From Daucus carota subsp. sativus (taxonomy: Eukaryota; Streptophyta; Magnoliopsida; Apiales; Apiaceae): a DNA stretch of 64,000 nt. The stretch covers positions 39,517,606 through 39,581,605 of the forward strand of contig NC_030387.2 of assembly GCF_001625215.2 (NCBI RefSeq), in the 5' to 3' direction. The translations under genes were made by a program, and so were the position numbers. Of this stretch, positions 43,893-56,014 are shown one piece after another (positions within the stretch are counted from its first letter, which is position 1; each line of letters begins with the position of its first letter). The notes beneath the pieces were generated by a model. That model saw only the letters and a program-made list of their open reading frames with translations. It ran no database searches and was not told the origin of the DNA.

Positions 43893-46526
43893 TCACAGCT
43901 TGAAGGTTCTCATGCCCGAATTTACTCTCGGTTCATCTTCTCTCTTTCGCTTAGGCATAGACAAGTAAGATATGGCTTTAGCAGATACAACTTTTCTAAC
44001 CAATAATTTCCACCTTGTAGATTCATTTCCTGTTCTGCTTAATCGCATCTTCAGTTTAAATTGCCTGCCACAAAACCAGAAAAATTATTAATGCAAGTAG
44101 AATGTGCATTGTCTGATTCAATCATGTTACACCATGACAGATATTCTGAAAATGACAACTCTTTCTAGATTCTTCCACAACAAAGATCTACAATTATGGA
44201 AAAGGACTCGAATATCACAGACTGGCTAAATTTTGTTGGTTGCAAACAGATGACCCTACCAGAAGAGCGAGACAGCTAACTGAAGAATACTGATGACCAA
44301 TATGGTATCGACAATGAGAAGATTTAATTACCTGCACAGGGGAACTCTGCAGTTATCGGATTGGTCACAAATGGAGGAGTGAAGTTTGAGTAGCTGCAGC
44401 ATTCTCTTACACCTCGTGCAGCCTCCATCGACCCTCTTTTTACAAGTAGCGTAATGCTTGATTGACTGTTGAAGGCCTTCGCAGATTGAGAACTTGCTGC
44501 AAGGACTTTTAGTTTTGCTTGGTTCCTTGTCATAAGGTCCGACACTAGTACATCCTTCAGTGCAGATATGTTCCAGACAATCCATGGCTTCGCTTAACTG
44601 CACGTACAAGCTCTGCTCCTCTTTATGCCTTCTTGTCCTCTTTTTTCTCTATTACCCAAAAAAAATAGCTTTAATTAATTTAACTCGCCCTATAGCAATT
44701 AAAAGCGCTGAATAAAATTAGTGCACGGTTGTCAAGATGGTATACCAGTTCCGCTTCATCAATGAACTGCAAGATATCAAGCTCGAGATGAGGATCATGA
44801 TTTTGTAGAAACTGCCAGCCTTCTGTATGCTCAACCGCCTTAAAATTACTATAAATCAGCTTCATACATTTAAGATAAAGCCCTGGTGCATCACAGAGTT
44901 TAGCAAGCTGAAGCACATCCACCACATTCTCAATAGTCAATTCCTCAGCCAATGCTCTTGTGCACCTTCGCTTCAGCTGTGGTACTGAATACACGTGAGA
45001 CAGTGCCAGTAGATGAATCCCATACTTTTTCATTTCCTCATCTGTGCACCTGAAGCCACATTAATCAACTCGGGTCAATCTCTTCAGTCCATCTCAAAAA
45101 CCTAGGTTCAATTAAATTAATTCTTGGCTTTCTTGGAAGTTCCGAATCAAAATATAGAAAAACAATTTTTTGAATTTTCAATTATTGGAAAAAAAACAGA
45201 CGGTGAGCTGTGCAGTCCTGTTAACATTAATACTTGTTTAAAGGGTGATTAAGAATCTTAACCATCTCCACTACTAATTAATCAAATTACGGATGCCACA
45301 CTGGACGCACATCTGTCAAGCCTGGCTACGAAGCAAACTGGTAAATGCAAACTTGTTCATTAGTTTATGCTAAGAAGCAAGTCTGGCAAGGCATAAGTGA
45401 AAAGTCGGCAAAAAGAGGAGAAAATATGTTTTCCTATTTCCCGGTCTTGTAAGAATGTGACAAGTATAATACGAGGAAGATAGATTACCGATCAGTATTA
45501 TAATATAGTTAATATAAACTAATATTCATGTTGAATAGGTCCAATAATTCTGTAAAAAAATTGTCTGAAAACAGAGTACAATATCATGCTCTTCACGTTT
45601 ATAATCAGGTCAACAAATATTGAGAGACGACTATTAAATAATTTTTGAAATCATTTAAGGAGGCGTTTGGTTCATGATTAATGACACTAGTTAACAGGAT
45701 TCGAAATCCCAATGGCTCAAATAAATGTGTTGGTAATTGGATTAACAATTTTGTGACATTGAATAAGAATTCTGATCTCTTGGAGGGTAAATCATCCTTT
45801 ACTGTGCCTTTAGGATACCCATTCACATACCCTTCATTCTTATTCCCGACTCTTATTCCCATCATGATTCAAATGTCCCCTGAGAATTATCATAATTTTA
45901 GCGATTTTAGGCTCAGTAATGTGCGTGCACACTTTATCGTTACCGGATCATATGACAACCGGACAGATAACAAATATGTTTGGTTTGGTTTCGTAATTTT
46001 GTTACGTGCAATGTCTATATTTGACATGTTCAGATGTTATTTTTGCTTTTCAAGCTAACATGTGGGAAGCTGAATACTTTAGTTCATAATTGACCAAGTA
46101 CTCGTCAAAAGTCGAAATGATAAAAATAGAGAAAACTGACGTGGATGAATAGAGGAAGTGAACGAACACGGAAACGGCGTCGTTTGGAACGCCGAGTATC
46201 TGAATAGTCTTGTTCTTAGAACTCCGGTGCTTCCTCGGAGTATCTAAAATGCCTTCTAATACAGGCGATGCTGCAGCCTGCATTTTTAATAAACAAAAGT
46301 GTTAATTTAATGCTCCTTCATTCAATAAATAACATACTACAAAACACCTCGAGATTTTAGAAGAACGGGATACAAGAGAATGGTGACAAAAGGTTACCAA
46401 GATGGTAGCGTGAGCAGGGATGCATGAACCATCGGAGCTAATGATTTGTACGTCTGGTCCGTCCATGTCGATAGCGGGCGAAAATATCGGGGAATTGTCG
46501 GAAGAATTTTCCGGTGACATTGACAT
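43893..46526 (-). CDS. BT2: BTB and TAZ domain protein (BT1/BT2 type)
   Basis: Five minus-strand exons: 46398-46526, 46141-46277, 44746-45049, 44332-44648 and 43893-44064, 352 residues. The N-terminal BTB domain (VQIISSDGSCIPAHATIL, then FLYSST, YGIHLLALSHVY) binds CUL3 in E3 ligases. It is followed by a BACK-like stretch, a basic patch (RKKRTRRHK, possible nuclear signal) and a TAZ zinc finger with regularly spaced Cys/His pairs (HICTEGCTSVGP, HYATCKKR, CTRCKRMLQLLKLHSSIC). The last exon holds the likely calmodulin-binding helix (RWKLLVRKVVSAKA). Arabidopsis BT1/BT2 bind calmodulin and bromodomain proteins and act in gametophyte development, nitrate and hormone responses. Exon 2 is read with donor AC|gtcagt, which keeps the exact family spacing. 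A TATA-like ctataaag lies at about 46648-46655. Confidence 0.93.
45050..46140 (-). other. Large intron 2 of the BTB-TAZ gene
   Basis: A 1091-base intron. An AT-poorer segment from about 45659 begins ggaggcgtttggttcatgat, a phrase typical of MITE ends, but no matching right end was found. The open frames at 45605-45865 and 45681-46058 overlap each other on opposite strands and are not called. Confidence 0.4.
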
Positions 46527-46782
46527 TTCTAGCTGTTAATGTACAACGTTAAGGAATAAAATACGAGACAAGGGAGATGAGAGATGAGGCTTATGGGGAT
46601 TGGAATGAATGTGTTTTGTAATGAGAATAAAAGAGTAGTGTTGTGTGCTTTATAGACACTCCCGACACGAGATTTTTATTGTAATAGATACGAAAAGAGC
46701 GAGAAGCAAGGACTTGAAATTGCGTTTCTGGACTGCCTACCACCACGCACCTTTTCTCCTGTTAAAAAAATGATTTAGATTT
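46527..46782. promoter_or_regulatory. Upstream region of the BTB-TAZ gene
   Basis: Holds the likely 5' UTR and TATA-like box noted for the gene. No other recognisable element. Confidence 0.4.
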
Positions 46783-46950
46783 GGCTCCCGAGTTTTTTCA
46801 GGAGAGAAAGCAAGTTAATGCAAATGAAAGTAAGTGTGCTTTCATTTTCATCTCACTTTTGAAGTGAAAATTTTGAAGTGAAACTATGTTATATTTGTAC
46901 TCACTTTGCTTTCGTCCCTGCTTTCCTCTCTGTTTAAAACTCGGAAGCAG
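46783..46950. mobile_element. Possible foldback MITE
   Basis: The left arm gctcccgagttttttcagga then gagaaagcaag resembles the reverse complement of the right arm (tgcttccgagttttaaacag then agaggaaagcagg). The interior has inverted tttcatttt/gaagtgaaaa phrases. No target duplication settled. Confidence 0.5.
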
Positions 46951-47947
46951 GGTGTTAGGTAACACTTTTTCCTTGATAATCATAATACTACGTATGATAA
47001 ATTGATAATCGAGATTATTAATAAATAGTGATATTTATATCATTTTTTATTATATATATATATATATGTGTGAAAAATGACTCTTTTATAAAATAATTAT
47101 TTTTTTAATTACTAAAGTTATTTTTAATTAGAGGTTTATAATTCGGTAGATTTGTATATGTCCAACCTCCCAGGTACATGCCCTTCCATTGATCTTTGTA
47201 CCATTTAGAAAAACAACGAAGTAATTTCACATGGTTAAATTATTAAAATTATTGATAAGTATTCAATATTTACCTCCAAATATTTGTTCACGTAGTAAAA
47301 TCAGTACTGCTCGAGTTCTATAAAAATTCTTCTAAAACCTAAATATTTCATATAATACTGAAATTCATAACCTTTCACCTGATTTTGATAATGTTCAGAA
47401 ATAATGCATAAAACTTAATCAATATCAATTTTATTCTTCATGCACATATTTAGGGATATTTGTTAATATTCATTATTATTTCAGTGTTTCAAATAATAAT
47501 CCATGAGTGATCAAAATGATATTGGATTTTTAATTCAATAATCACTTCGATATTTAATCATACTTTGAGTGAAACTTGAAAGGAAATTTAGAAAAGAAAA
47601 AAATCCGCGTGGGTCAGTATTTTCGAGATTTATAATGCACATGTGGGCATTAAAATTATCATTCACTTGAAATCTGACTCGGAATCGGATAAAGCAGCTC
47701 CTGAGAAATAGTAAAGGCCACATATAGATATTATTAAGCGGCCTCTCAAAAAAGATCGGAGATTTACTGACTCATCACTCCGACGTGTCACTCGTACTCA
47801 TCTCTTTTCACATCCATATCCGCATTTTCCTACTTGTCAATAAATTTATCCATCACAGTTGGAAAGAAATATTTATTAACATTCACTGATTATTTTATTT
47901 TACTCCTATCCGAATAAAATTTTAGTACTGTAACATCAAATTGTCTA
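46951..47947. other. AT-rich spacer
   Basis: About 1 kb with a short (TA)n run near 47046-47067. No gene or bounded repeat recognised. Confidence 0.5.
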
Positions 47948-48227
47948 CTCCCTCCGTACCTCTGGGATGTATACGTTTAGAACGGACACGGAGATTAAAA
48001 AAAATGTATAAAATAGTGTAAAGTAATGAAAAAGAGAAAGAAAAATAGGTAAAGTGGTGGGATTCATAAATATTTAATTGATAAATTTGAAAATGTAGAT
48101 GGAAGTAGTGAGTAGGTGAGATTTTTATATTGTAAAAGTTTACTATTTTGAAATTTTTTTAAAATGTATAGAATTGAATGAGACATCTCGTAAAGGAAAG
48201 TGTATAGAAATCAGAGGGACGGAGAAG
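47948..48227. mobile_element. Stowaway-like MITE
   Basis: The ends are ctccctccgtacctctg and its inverted partner cagagggacggagaag, with TA at 47946-47947 and 48228-48229. Length 280 bases, AT-rich and non-coding. Confidence 0.82.
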
Positions 48228-49720
48228 TACCACTTAACCGTACTTTGGCCGGTACTTGAGGCATGACATGTTTTGTTCAATGTCATCCATTTTTACACAT
48301 GAGATCTATTCCCTTTATCCCAAGATAAAGAGAAGGGGCAGATACAGAAATAAGATGTAAATGTTTGAAACGAGGTGTTAAAAGGAAAGGGCGATGCAAC
48401 CACAAGCTCAATAATTGAGCAACTCTTACCATATTGTCATTTAACTTGAATATGTGTAGACTGTTCCTTCCTTTTTATGAATTTTGACCACCCTTTATAT
48501 TTTACCCGTCATCCCACACGTAACGTGTTTCCATATATGTTGCCACGTCTTAATTATCATATAATGTTTTTATTAACGAAATAGAATATATGTGGTGCTG
48601 GTTACTATTAATACATGTGTCTATGTTTGTCTATAGCATGAAAATATAGATATTTTGATATAAACTTTAAAAATCGGATCGGTTCGGGTTTTTTTTATCG
48701 TTCCTTGCTATAACATGAACTGCATGCGTCTATTTACTTTTTCTCCAATTCTCTTTTCAACTTTTCCCTCAAATAAAAATAAATTATAAATAAAGAACAA
48801 AAATAAAAAAGTGATATTAAAATTATCATGATATTCAGTTTATTTTCTTGTTATAAACTATATATTGTCAGGAGCTGTATATGATAGTGTTATTTTCGGA
48901 CGAAACTCAAATTTGACAGTTGATACTACGAAACTCAAATTTGATACTTTGAGCTTTTCTTGACACTTTGGGCTTGTCCAGACAGCATGTTACAGTACGT
49001 TTGAATTCCGCGAACAAATCTTTAACGTTTTCAAGTTGCAAATCTGTATTCCTGTCAGAAAAAATTTCTATGGGCCAGTTCTTCGGTGGCCCAAAATATC
49101 TTGAGAATTGAGAAGTCCACCTTATCTGTGCTTAAATTATTTAACTGATATTTAATTATTTTCCTGATTGTATCGTATCTGATTGTTAATATTTTTGTTA
49201 TAGAAATACCTCATTCATTTAATATCAAAAAGTGCTTTCTTTCTAATTTTAGTGGAATTTTATCGGTCCATCCATTTACACTTTTCCTAATCAAGTGAAA
49301 TCAAGTGTACATAATTTTATTTACAATGTTAAAAGATATTAGTTAGGACATTTTCAATCATCACTTCAAATTTTATATTTCTTCATTTTCAAGTTCATGT
49401 AAAAAATAATCGTTCTTTAATCATCCAGGCTAAAGAAAAATTATTGTAATGAACGACTTTCATTATGTATTCAGAGAACCTCGAAATTGTTATGAAAATT
49501 ATTATCACTCCGAAGTCTGATTATTTAAAACATTCTTACTACTTCTTTGCCCTTTTGACCAGGTTACTAGTAGAGTGTACAGTATAGATTATTCATGATT
49601 AGTCGTTGTAGAGCCCCTCCCCTACAAAGAAGTCCGATATTAATTCCAACTGCCAAAAAGGGTTTTCTTAGGACAACTTCAATACTCCCTCGACAAAAAT
49701 AACAAAAAATAATAAGAGTA
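48228..49720. other. AT-rich spacer
   Basis: About 1.5 kb. A short direct repeat, cgaaactcaaatttga, occurs twice near 48900-48945. No gene recognised. Confidence 0.5.
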
Positions 49721-49977
49721 CACTTTCCGTTTCAAAATACATATTCATTTTATGAAAAAAATTGTTTCTAAATATTTGTTCATTTTAACTTTCAATATAA
49801 ATTTATATTTCTAAAATCAATTCTCCTTCACATATTTCAAATTTATATTCTCAAGATAAACCATATACCACATATTAGGTTCAATTAATGTCTTAATACA
49901 CCTTTTTTTTCTCACAATCCAATTTTCCTAAACTATGCGATTTTTGAAAGTGGAGATATAATTTGAAACGGAAGGAG
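49721..49977. mobile_element. Stowaway-like MITE
   Basis: The ends are cactttccgtttcaaa and tttgaaacggaaggag, inverted, with TA at 49719-49720 and 49978-49979. Length 257 bases. Its right edge is where the next hAT-like element landed. Confidence 0.78.
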
Positions 49978-49983
49978 TACCGG

Positions 49984-50635
49984 TAGGGATGGACATTCAC
50001 CCCGCCCCGCTCGACCCCGATCCGATCCCTGCCCCGTTCGGGTCGGGGATTCGGGGAATTTTTCGGGGTCGGGGCGGGGAACGGGGAAAGTTCTATAAAA
50101 AATTCGGGGATCAGGGCGGGAATTCGTGTCTCCCCGCCCCGATCCCCGACCCCGATTGTATATTTATAAAAATAATAATATTTTTATATATATTATAACT
50201 AAATAAATTATTAAAAATAGATATCTTTTATAATATTATTATAATTAAAAAATAATCTTTATTTTTATTGGTCGATTATATTTATATTGTAATATAATAT
50301 ATTTTTAAATTATCTTTTATTTATATTATTAATCGATATTAATATGATTGGATGTTGAAAATAGGAGATAATATCATTTTATTAGTACGTTAGAAGTTAG
50401 TAGTTTATTTTTTATTAAAATGTATATTATATATTATAAAAGTATTATTTTTTTATTAAACAATAAAATTCCCCGAATCCCCGCGGGGATCCCCGTTCCA
50501 CGTTCGGGGTGGGGATCGGGGAGGAAAAATATCCCCGTTCGGAGTTCGGGACGGGGTCGGGGATGCGTACTAAATTCGGGGATCGGGGTCGGGGATAGCA
50601 CTCCCCGACCCCGAAGTGCCCCGCACCCATCCCTA
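49984..50635. mobile_element. hAT-like MITE with CGGGG-rich subterminal repeats
   Basis: The ends tagggatgg and ccatcccta are inverted and flanked by a perfect 8-base duplication, agtaccgg, at 49976-49983 and 50636-50643. About 170 bases at each end are packed with cgggg/ccccg motifs; the core is nearly all A and T. Length 652 bases. The open frames over its ends are products of the GC-rich repeats. Confidence 0.88.
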
Positions 50636-50643
50636 AGTACCGG

Positions 50644-52024
50644 TTGCTCACTTTCTCTCGGTGCTCAGATTGAAATTTAGAATTATACTAACACATTAAT
50701 GATGTATATATGCGTATTTTTCTTGGAAAAAATACTCTATTAACTAAAATTCACATCATATTTATAAAAAATATTTAAAAGTTAAATACTATTTACATAA
50801 TTATACGTGTATATTGGTTTTAGCAACGACTATCGTGTGACTGTGATATTTTTTTTTTCTCTCCCATATTTGACATAACAAGTAAAAGTCAAAGAAATAA
50901 AAAGAAGAAAACGTTTTTTCAAAAAGAAAGAAAGAAGAAGAAAACGATTGAGCATATTTTGCGGGGGAATTAAGCGATATTGTCTTAGCATATCATCATT
51001 CTATTTCCATGGTATGGTGATTTTACATGGCTATTTACATAGATACTAGGCCAAGCTATGTAATGAGCACTAGCAATTGTGATCCAATTTGGTCCAATTC
51101 TTGCGCCTTGTCTGCCACATGCCCCGCCTTCATATTTCTACATCATTTTCACATATGCTTCCATCGCCCTCATTTTCGATCAACGAGAACATGTAGAATT
51201 TTGTTATTTTTTTCACAATTTATTTTTCGTCTGAAAAAATTTATCAACGAACTTGGGTGTAGGCTGATTCGCCTTGATCCAGATATACCGAATTCGCTTG
51301 AATTTCTGTTCAATTGACCCGACAAATATTATTTACTTAGATTTAGAGTCTGTTTGACCGAGGTTATGTTTTAATATTTTAAATTATTTTCAATCTTAAA
51401 GTTGGAAGGCGATTGTTTATATGTAAGTTGACTTAAAATTAAAATGAGTCAGAAACGGATTTCAAATCAAAAGTTTGCAAGTTGTAGTTTTTGGAACAAT
51501 TTATTCGTTTTACTGATTTTTTTAAATTAAATATATTTCTTCATTAAAGTAATTAATGTATAGATTTTCTTATTATTATTTTTTAAAATCATAAATCACC
51601 TATAATGTAAAATTATCCAAACTGATAATTAACTTATGATAAATTATTATAAATCATAAACTATTATTTTAAGTTAAATAAAAACGTTTTGCTCTTAGCT
51701 ACTACATTTGAAATGACTTGAGAATTGAGATTGTCAAAGATGTAGTTGTAACAGTTTAAAGAGCAAGAAAAGCTCTTGTAACCAATTGAAAGCCAAGTGT
51801 AGAGAGGACAAGTCCATGGAAAGACTACCAAAGCCATGTGCTTCTTACTCTTTCTTGTCCCTTCAACACCTAACCTTGCAACTAAAAATTCTTACCCCTC
51901 AGAACATCTCTGCTAGATTTACCAAAACTACTTTGGTCTTTGGATGCTCTATTTTCAAGTCATGATATCAGGTGATCCACTGTTTTAACTGCATTCCTGT
52001 CATTTAAAAATATAAAGCACACTT
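50644..52024. other. Spacer
   Basis: About 1.4 kb. The open frame at 51027-51317 has no domain and ends in AT-rich sequence; not called. No bounded repeat recognised. Confidence 0.45.
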
Positions 52025-52105
52025 GAGCACGATTCGATAGCCCAGTGGTGAGTTTATCCTCTGTTGTCCCGGGACACTCGGGTTCGACTCTGGCTCACTC
52101 TGAGA
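52025..52105 (+). mobile_element. tRNA-derived SINE fragment, copy 2
   Basis: Starts gagcacgattcgatagccca, with box-A-like atagcccagtggtgag and box-B-like gggttcgactctgg followed by ctcactctgag. It shares the start and box B with the copy at 39222 and the start with that at 54910. It cannot fold as a full tRNA with a proper acceptor stem by eye. Confidence 0.6.
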
Positions 52106-52914
52106 ATTATGTATAAAGCACAGTTCCTCTAAATTAATTTTTAAAAAATATTTTATCAATTACACTGTTATAGTCTGATTTCACTAAAAAAAAGTTTGAT
52201 TTATCAAAAAAATATGTGATAAATTTTAAATCGATCGATTATTTCTCATTCTCGATTTCTGCGACGATGGAGCTTAACGATGACCATTTTGTTGTATCTA
52301 TTTGGTACATATGTGCAGACTAGCATTTGGAATCAAAGTGGTTAAACTGTATGATTAGTTCCTTCTTTCTTTAACTTTTACTTGAGATTTATTTGGTCAC
52401 TTTAACATATGTTTGACTGTTACACCTTAGATCTTATGATTGTCTTTGCCTAGATCAACACTTTCTCCTTTTTTGGTAAAATTTAACTCTTTCGTTTGTA
52501 TGCAAGACTGTAACCCCAGTCTTCTCTAGTCAAGACACAAACCAATATCACCGACATCTTATGTACGATTGGCCACATGTTCGAATTTTACGATCAGAGT
52601 GTCAAACACAACAGAGAATGAAACATGATTCCAAAAAGTATACATTATATATCAACACTTCTAAACTTGTTCTCTCTTGACTGAAGAGAGTTTTACAAGC
52701 CGAGGTTGTACTTAAAACAAGCCTTAACAAAAGGCAATTCTGGAGAAAAACAGAAGACACTAAAAGTAGGACTTGGACTAATTGTGCCTGCTACATTTTC
52801 ATCCTCTCCAGCTAATTCAAACTAACTTCAGTATAAACAAGCAAATCAAGCTTAACTTTTAGCAATTAACAGTAGTCGTAAATTAGGATCCGAACAAGAT
52901 TTGATCTTCAGCTA
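52106..52914. other. Spacer downstream of the pectate lyase
   Basis: About 800 bases, probably including the pectate lyase 3' UTR near its right end. Nothing else recognised. Confidence 0.5.
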
Positions 52915-54554
52915 TCAGCATCGCGACCCCTTCTTGCAGTTAAGTGAACCCGCGGCCACTGTAAGCTGACCTACTAGAGTCGATGGCCTTGCGCCTAAGC
53001 TGGAAGCCCTGGAGTAACTCGACGAAGCTCCTCCTGCGCCTGATGGCGTAAAAAACGCACCATTTAGCATCAGATCACCTTCTGATCGCCAATTCCAGTT
53101 CTTCCATTCACTCTCTGGCGCATCCTCGTGCTTCGTCACCTAAAAATTTAATCAACATAAAATTATTTAGAACGACATTTTTATCGCGAATTTGAACAGA
53201 AAATCCTAAATTGCTTAAATAATTGTACAGACCTCTTTGCTGAATCTGCGGTCTGGGGCAAGAAATCTGTTCCCCTGGCTGTTAATTGTCGGCGACGCGC
53301 TCCCACCAATCGCGTACATTTCCCAGTGCGTGTAGTCATTGTTCACCACATGGAAATAGCCATGTCTACATCTGCAACAATCAACACATACACACTTTAC
53401 TCATTACGGACTCTCGACATCCCGTAAAAAGAGCAACAGGTACTAGTATCACGTACCTAGGCATTCTCTGGACGAGGCCTTCACCGAAGTGATTAAAAGC
53501 AATAGTAACCTGCATATTCTTATCCTGACCATAAGAATCACTATGTCCCAGCAACATAACCTTGTCGTGGTGAGTCATAAAATTATTCGATATCGTTATC
53601 GCAGTGGACCCCATAATCGCATCAATTAGCCCGTCTTCGCAATTCGACAAAGAACAATGATCGACCCACACATGACTGCCCCCGAAAATCGAAACACCGT
53701 CACCGTCCGAGATGGTCCTCCACCCGAAGTGCCGCGGCGAGCTCCGGACCATCGCGTTGCCGCCTTGCTTACAATCGTGAATATTAATCCCGTGGATGAT
53801 TATATTTGTCACGTATTGAATTGTTATGCATGGACCACCAGCAATATGTACACTAGCGCCCCTGCCATCAATTGTTTTAAAAGAATTCATAATTAATTCT
53901 TCTTTTAATCTGATCACCATGTCACGCTGGAAAATAATCCATAGTGGCTCGTCTTGGATCACTGCATGCCTCAGTGTCCCCGGCTTCGGGGTCACTGCAT
54001 CGTCGTCCCCAGAATCTGTGACGATGTAAATTTTCCCGTCTCGGCCTCCGATAGCATTTTTCCCAAATCCGATTGAACAGTCCGCTAGACGCTGGCGATT
54101 TTTTTCCCACTCGGGATCGCATCGCCAGCAGTCGTCGATGGGATTCCCCGTTCCGCATGACAAAAATCCCAAGTTCCTCCTCGAAGCATTTATATTCCTG
54201 CATTCACACAAAAATTAAAAATATTACATTTCACTCGAAAATATACTTTCCAGAACTATACAGTTCTGAGACGGTGAAATGTACGTAAATTTTATCGGAA
54301 CAAATTGATGAACATTTTTTCATAATAACATGTTAACGTAACAGGGAGGGTAAAATGTACGTAAATCTAAAGCGGAAAAAGGTGACGGCCATTTTGTAAG
54401 TACTACAAAGTGGAGTAAATGAAAATGTACAATACCTATGTACTTCATGGACAACTAACTCAGGGTCTTGGTGTGGGGAAGAAGAGATGAGACTGAGAGT
54501 TGAGAGGAGAGAGAAGAGAAAGAGGAGAGAGAGAATGTTAGTTGCCATGGCCAT
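52915..54554 (-). CDS. PLL: Pectate lyase (polysaccharide lyase family 1)
   Basis: Four minus-strand exons: 54436-54554, 53457-54197, 53233-53371 and 52915-53139, 407 residues. It cleaves de-esterified homogalacturonan in the cell wall by beta-elimination and needs calcium. The signal peptide is at residues 1-25 (hydrophobic [18 protein letters not shown]). The mature part has [21 protein letters not shown], the calcium-binding [17 protein letters not shown], and [14 protein letters not shown] with the catalytic Arg, then [20 protein letters not shown]. One usual family word, RCRWG, reads RCRHG here. The C-terminus ([20 protein letters not shown]) is typical. The start is the first of two nearby ATGs (MAMAT). 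A TATA-like tttataaa at 54652-54659 fits the promoter. Confidence 0.94.
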
Positions 54555-54909
54555 TTCTTGCCTCTTTTTTCTTGAAAGAGGTACTAGTGCTCTCACAATG
54601 TGTAGAGAGAATGTGAAGAAGGTGTGGGTGTTGAGAGAGGAACAAGGGTGGTTTATAAAGGGGATTTATGAATGGGTGAAATGGTGTGATTAAACTAAAC
54701 ATGTGGGCTCCATTTGTGCTTTGTGAGTAGTGGTGATTGTGGGGAGATTTTTAGCAAGTAATTATACATGCAGGTGAAATTAGTTTAGGTGGTTAAGCAT
54801 GTAGTACTAATTTCTTTAAGCCCAAACCATGTTCATAACACAACTCCTAATCACATGTCTGTGTTCACATATACCCAAATAGCTCTTGTGTGTGAGTCTG
54901 CATCCGTTT

Positions 54910-54972
54910 ATAAAGTCGAACGCAGGATCTGAGACGACAGTACTTAACAACTTGAGCTATCCAATCGTGCTC
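54910..54972 (-). mobile_element. tRNA-derived SINE fragment, copy 3
   Basis: On the minus strand it begins gagcacgattggatagctca, with box-A-like tagctcaagttgttaag and box-B-like gcgttcgactt. The first 20 bases match the copy at 52025 with few changes. Confidence 0.55.
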
Positions 54973-54997
54973 GTATTTATTATTGTAGTTATTTTTA

Positions 54998-55686
54998 GAG
55001 TTATATGCAATTGGCATCCCTTATGTTTGGACATAATGCACATTGCACCTAATAATTTTGGAAAATACACTTTGCAGCCCCAAACTTTTAACCTGTAGAC
55101 ACTTTGCACCCTTTCCGTTAATTTCTACCGTTACTGTTAACTTTTGCAGGGGCATTTTGGGAAATTTAATTATATTTAATTAAAATCAGACCTTTATTTA
55201 AATTTTCTGACCATCTAAACGATATTTTTCGGAAAAACTTAAAGAACGAAAGTTGTAGAGAATAAAAAGATCTTCTTAAAACTATAAGGTTCAAAATTTT
55301 CGTAATTCTTTTTATAATTATTCTAAAAAAATTCAAAAATTAGAAATCTTTTAAAAATGAACAATCGTTTTTAAATATTTATTTAAATTTTGAACCTTAT
55401 TGTTCTAAAAAGATCTTTTTATTCTCTACAACTTTCTTTCATTAAGTTTTTCCGAAAAATATCGTTTAGATTGTCAGAAAATTTAAATAAAGGTCTGATT
55501 TTAATTAAATATAATTAAATTTCCCAAAATGCCCCTGCAAAAGTTAACGGTAACGGTAGAAATTAACGGAAAGGGTGCAAAGTGTCTACGGGTTAAAAGT
55601 CTGGGGTTGCAAAGTGTATTATCCAACACTATTAGGTGCAATGTGCATTATGTCCAAACATAAGGGGTGCCAATTGCATATAACTC
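54998..55686. mobile_element. Mutator-like foldback element, arms about 330 bp
   Basis: Begins gagttatatgcaattggc and ends with its exact reverse complement; the two arms pair along nearly the whole 689 bases. A perfect 9-base duplication, ttattttta, flanks it (54989-54997 and 55687-55695). Non-coding. Its first bases resemble those of the element at 3042. Confidence 0.88.
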
Positions 55687-56014
55687 TTATTTTTATTATA
55701 GAAATTGTGAAGTTTTAGTTTTTGCTCTGCCTTGCCTTGGGGGTAGGTAATCTTGTAACATCAAAATGTATTGCTCCATAATAAACGCCACATTCTTCTC
55801 GCCAAATGCGATTAAAACAAAATTAGTCTCGAAAATTTTCTAGTGTAGTAGGCTAATAGCTAGCAAACAAATTACTGTCACGTCTAAGTAAATATTCTTC
55901 TTATACAAGCAAGTTCAATGAGAATATAATATAAGCATTTCACACTTAATTAAAATTGTTTTCCCGACGAATTTATTCATTTACCTAGATACAATAATAA
56001 TAAACTCTGCGGAG
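55687..56014. other. Short spacer
   Basis: About 330 bases between two elements; nothing recognised. Confidence 0.5.

Noticed and set aside
49989-50680. Open frames rich in Pro, Gly and Arg
   Set aside because: They come from the cgggg subterminal repeats of a hAT-like MITE.
52025-52105. tRNA gene
   Set aside because: It has box-A- and box-B-like parts but no acceptor stem or anticodon arm I could pair; related truncated copies elsewhere fit a SINE.
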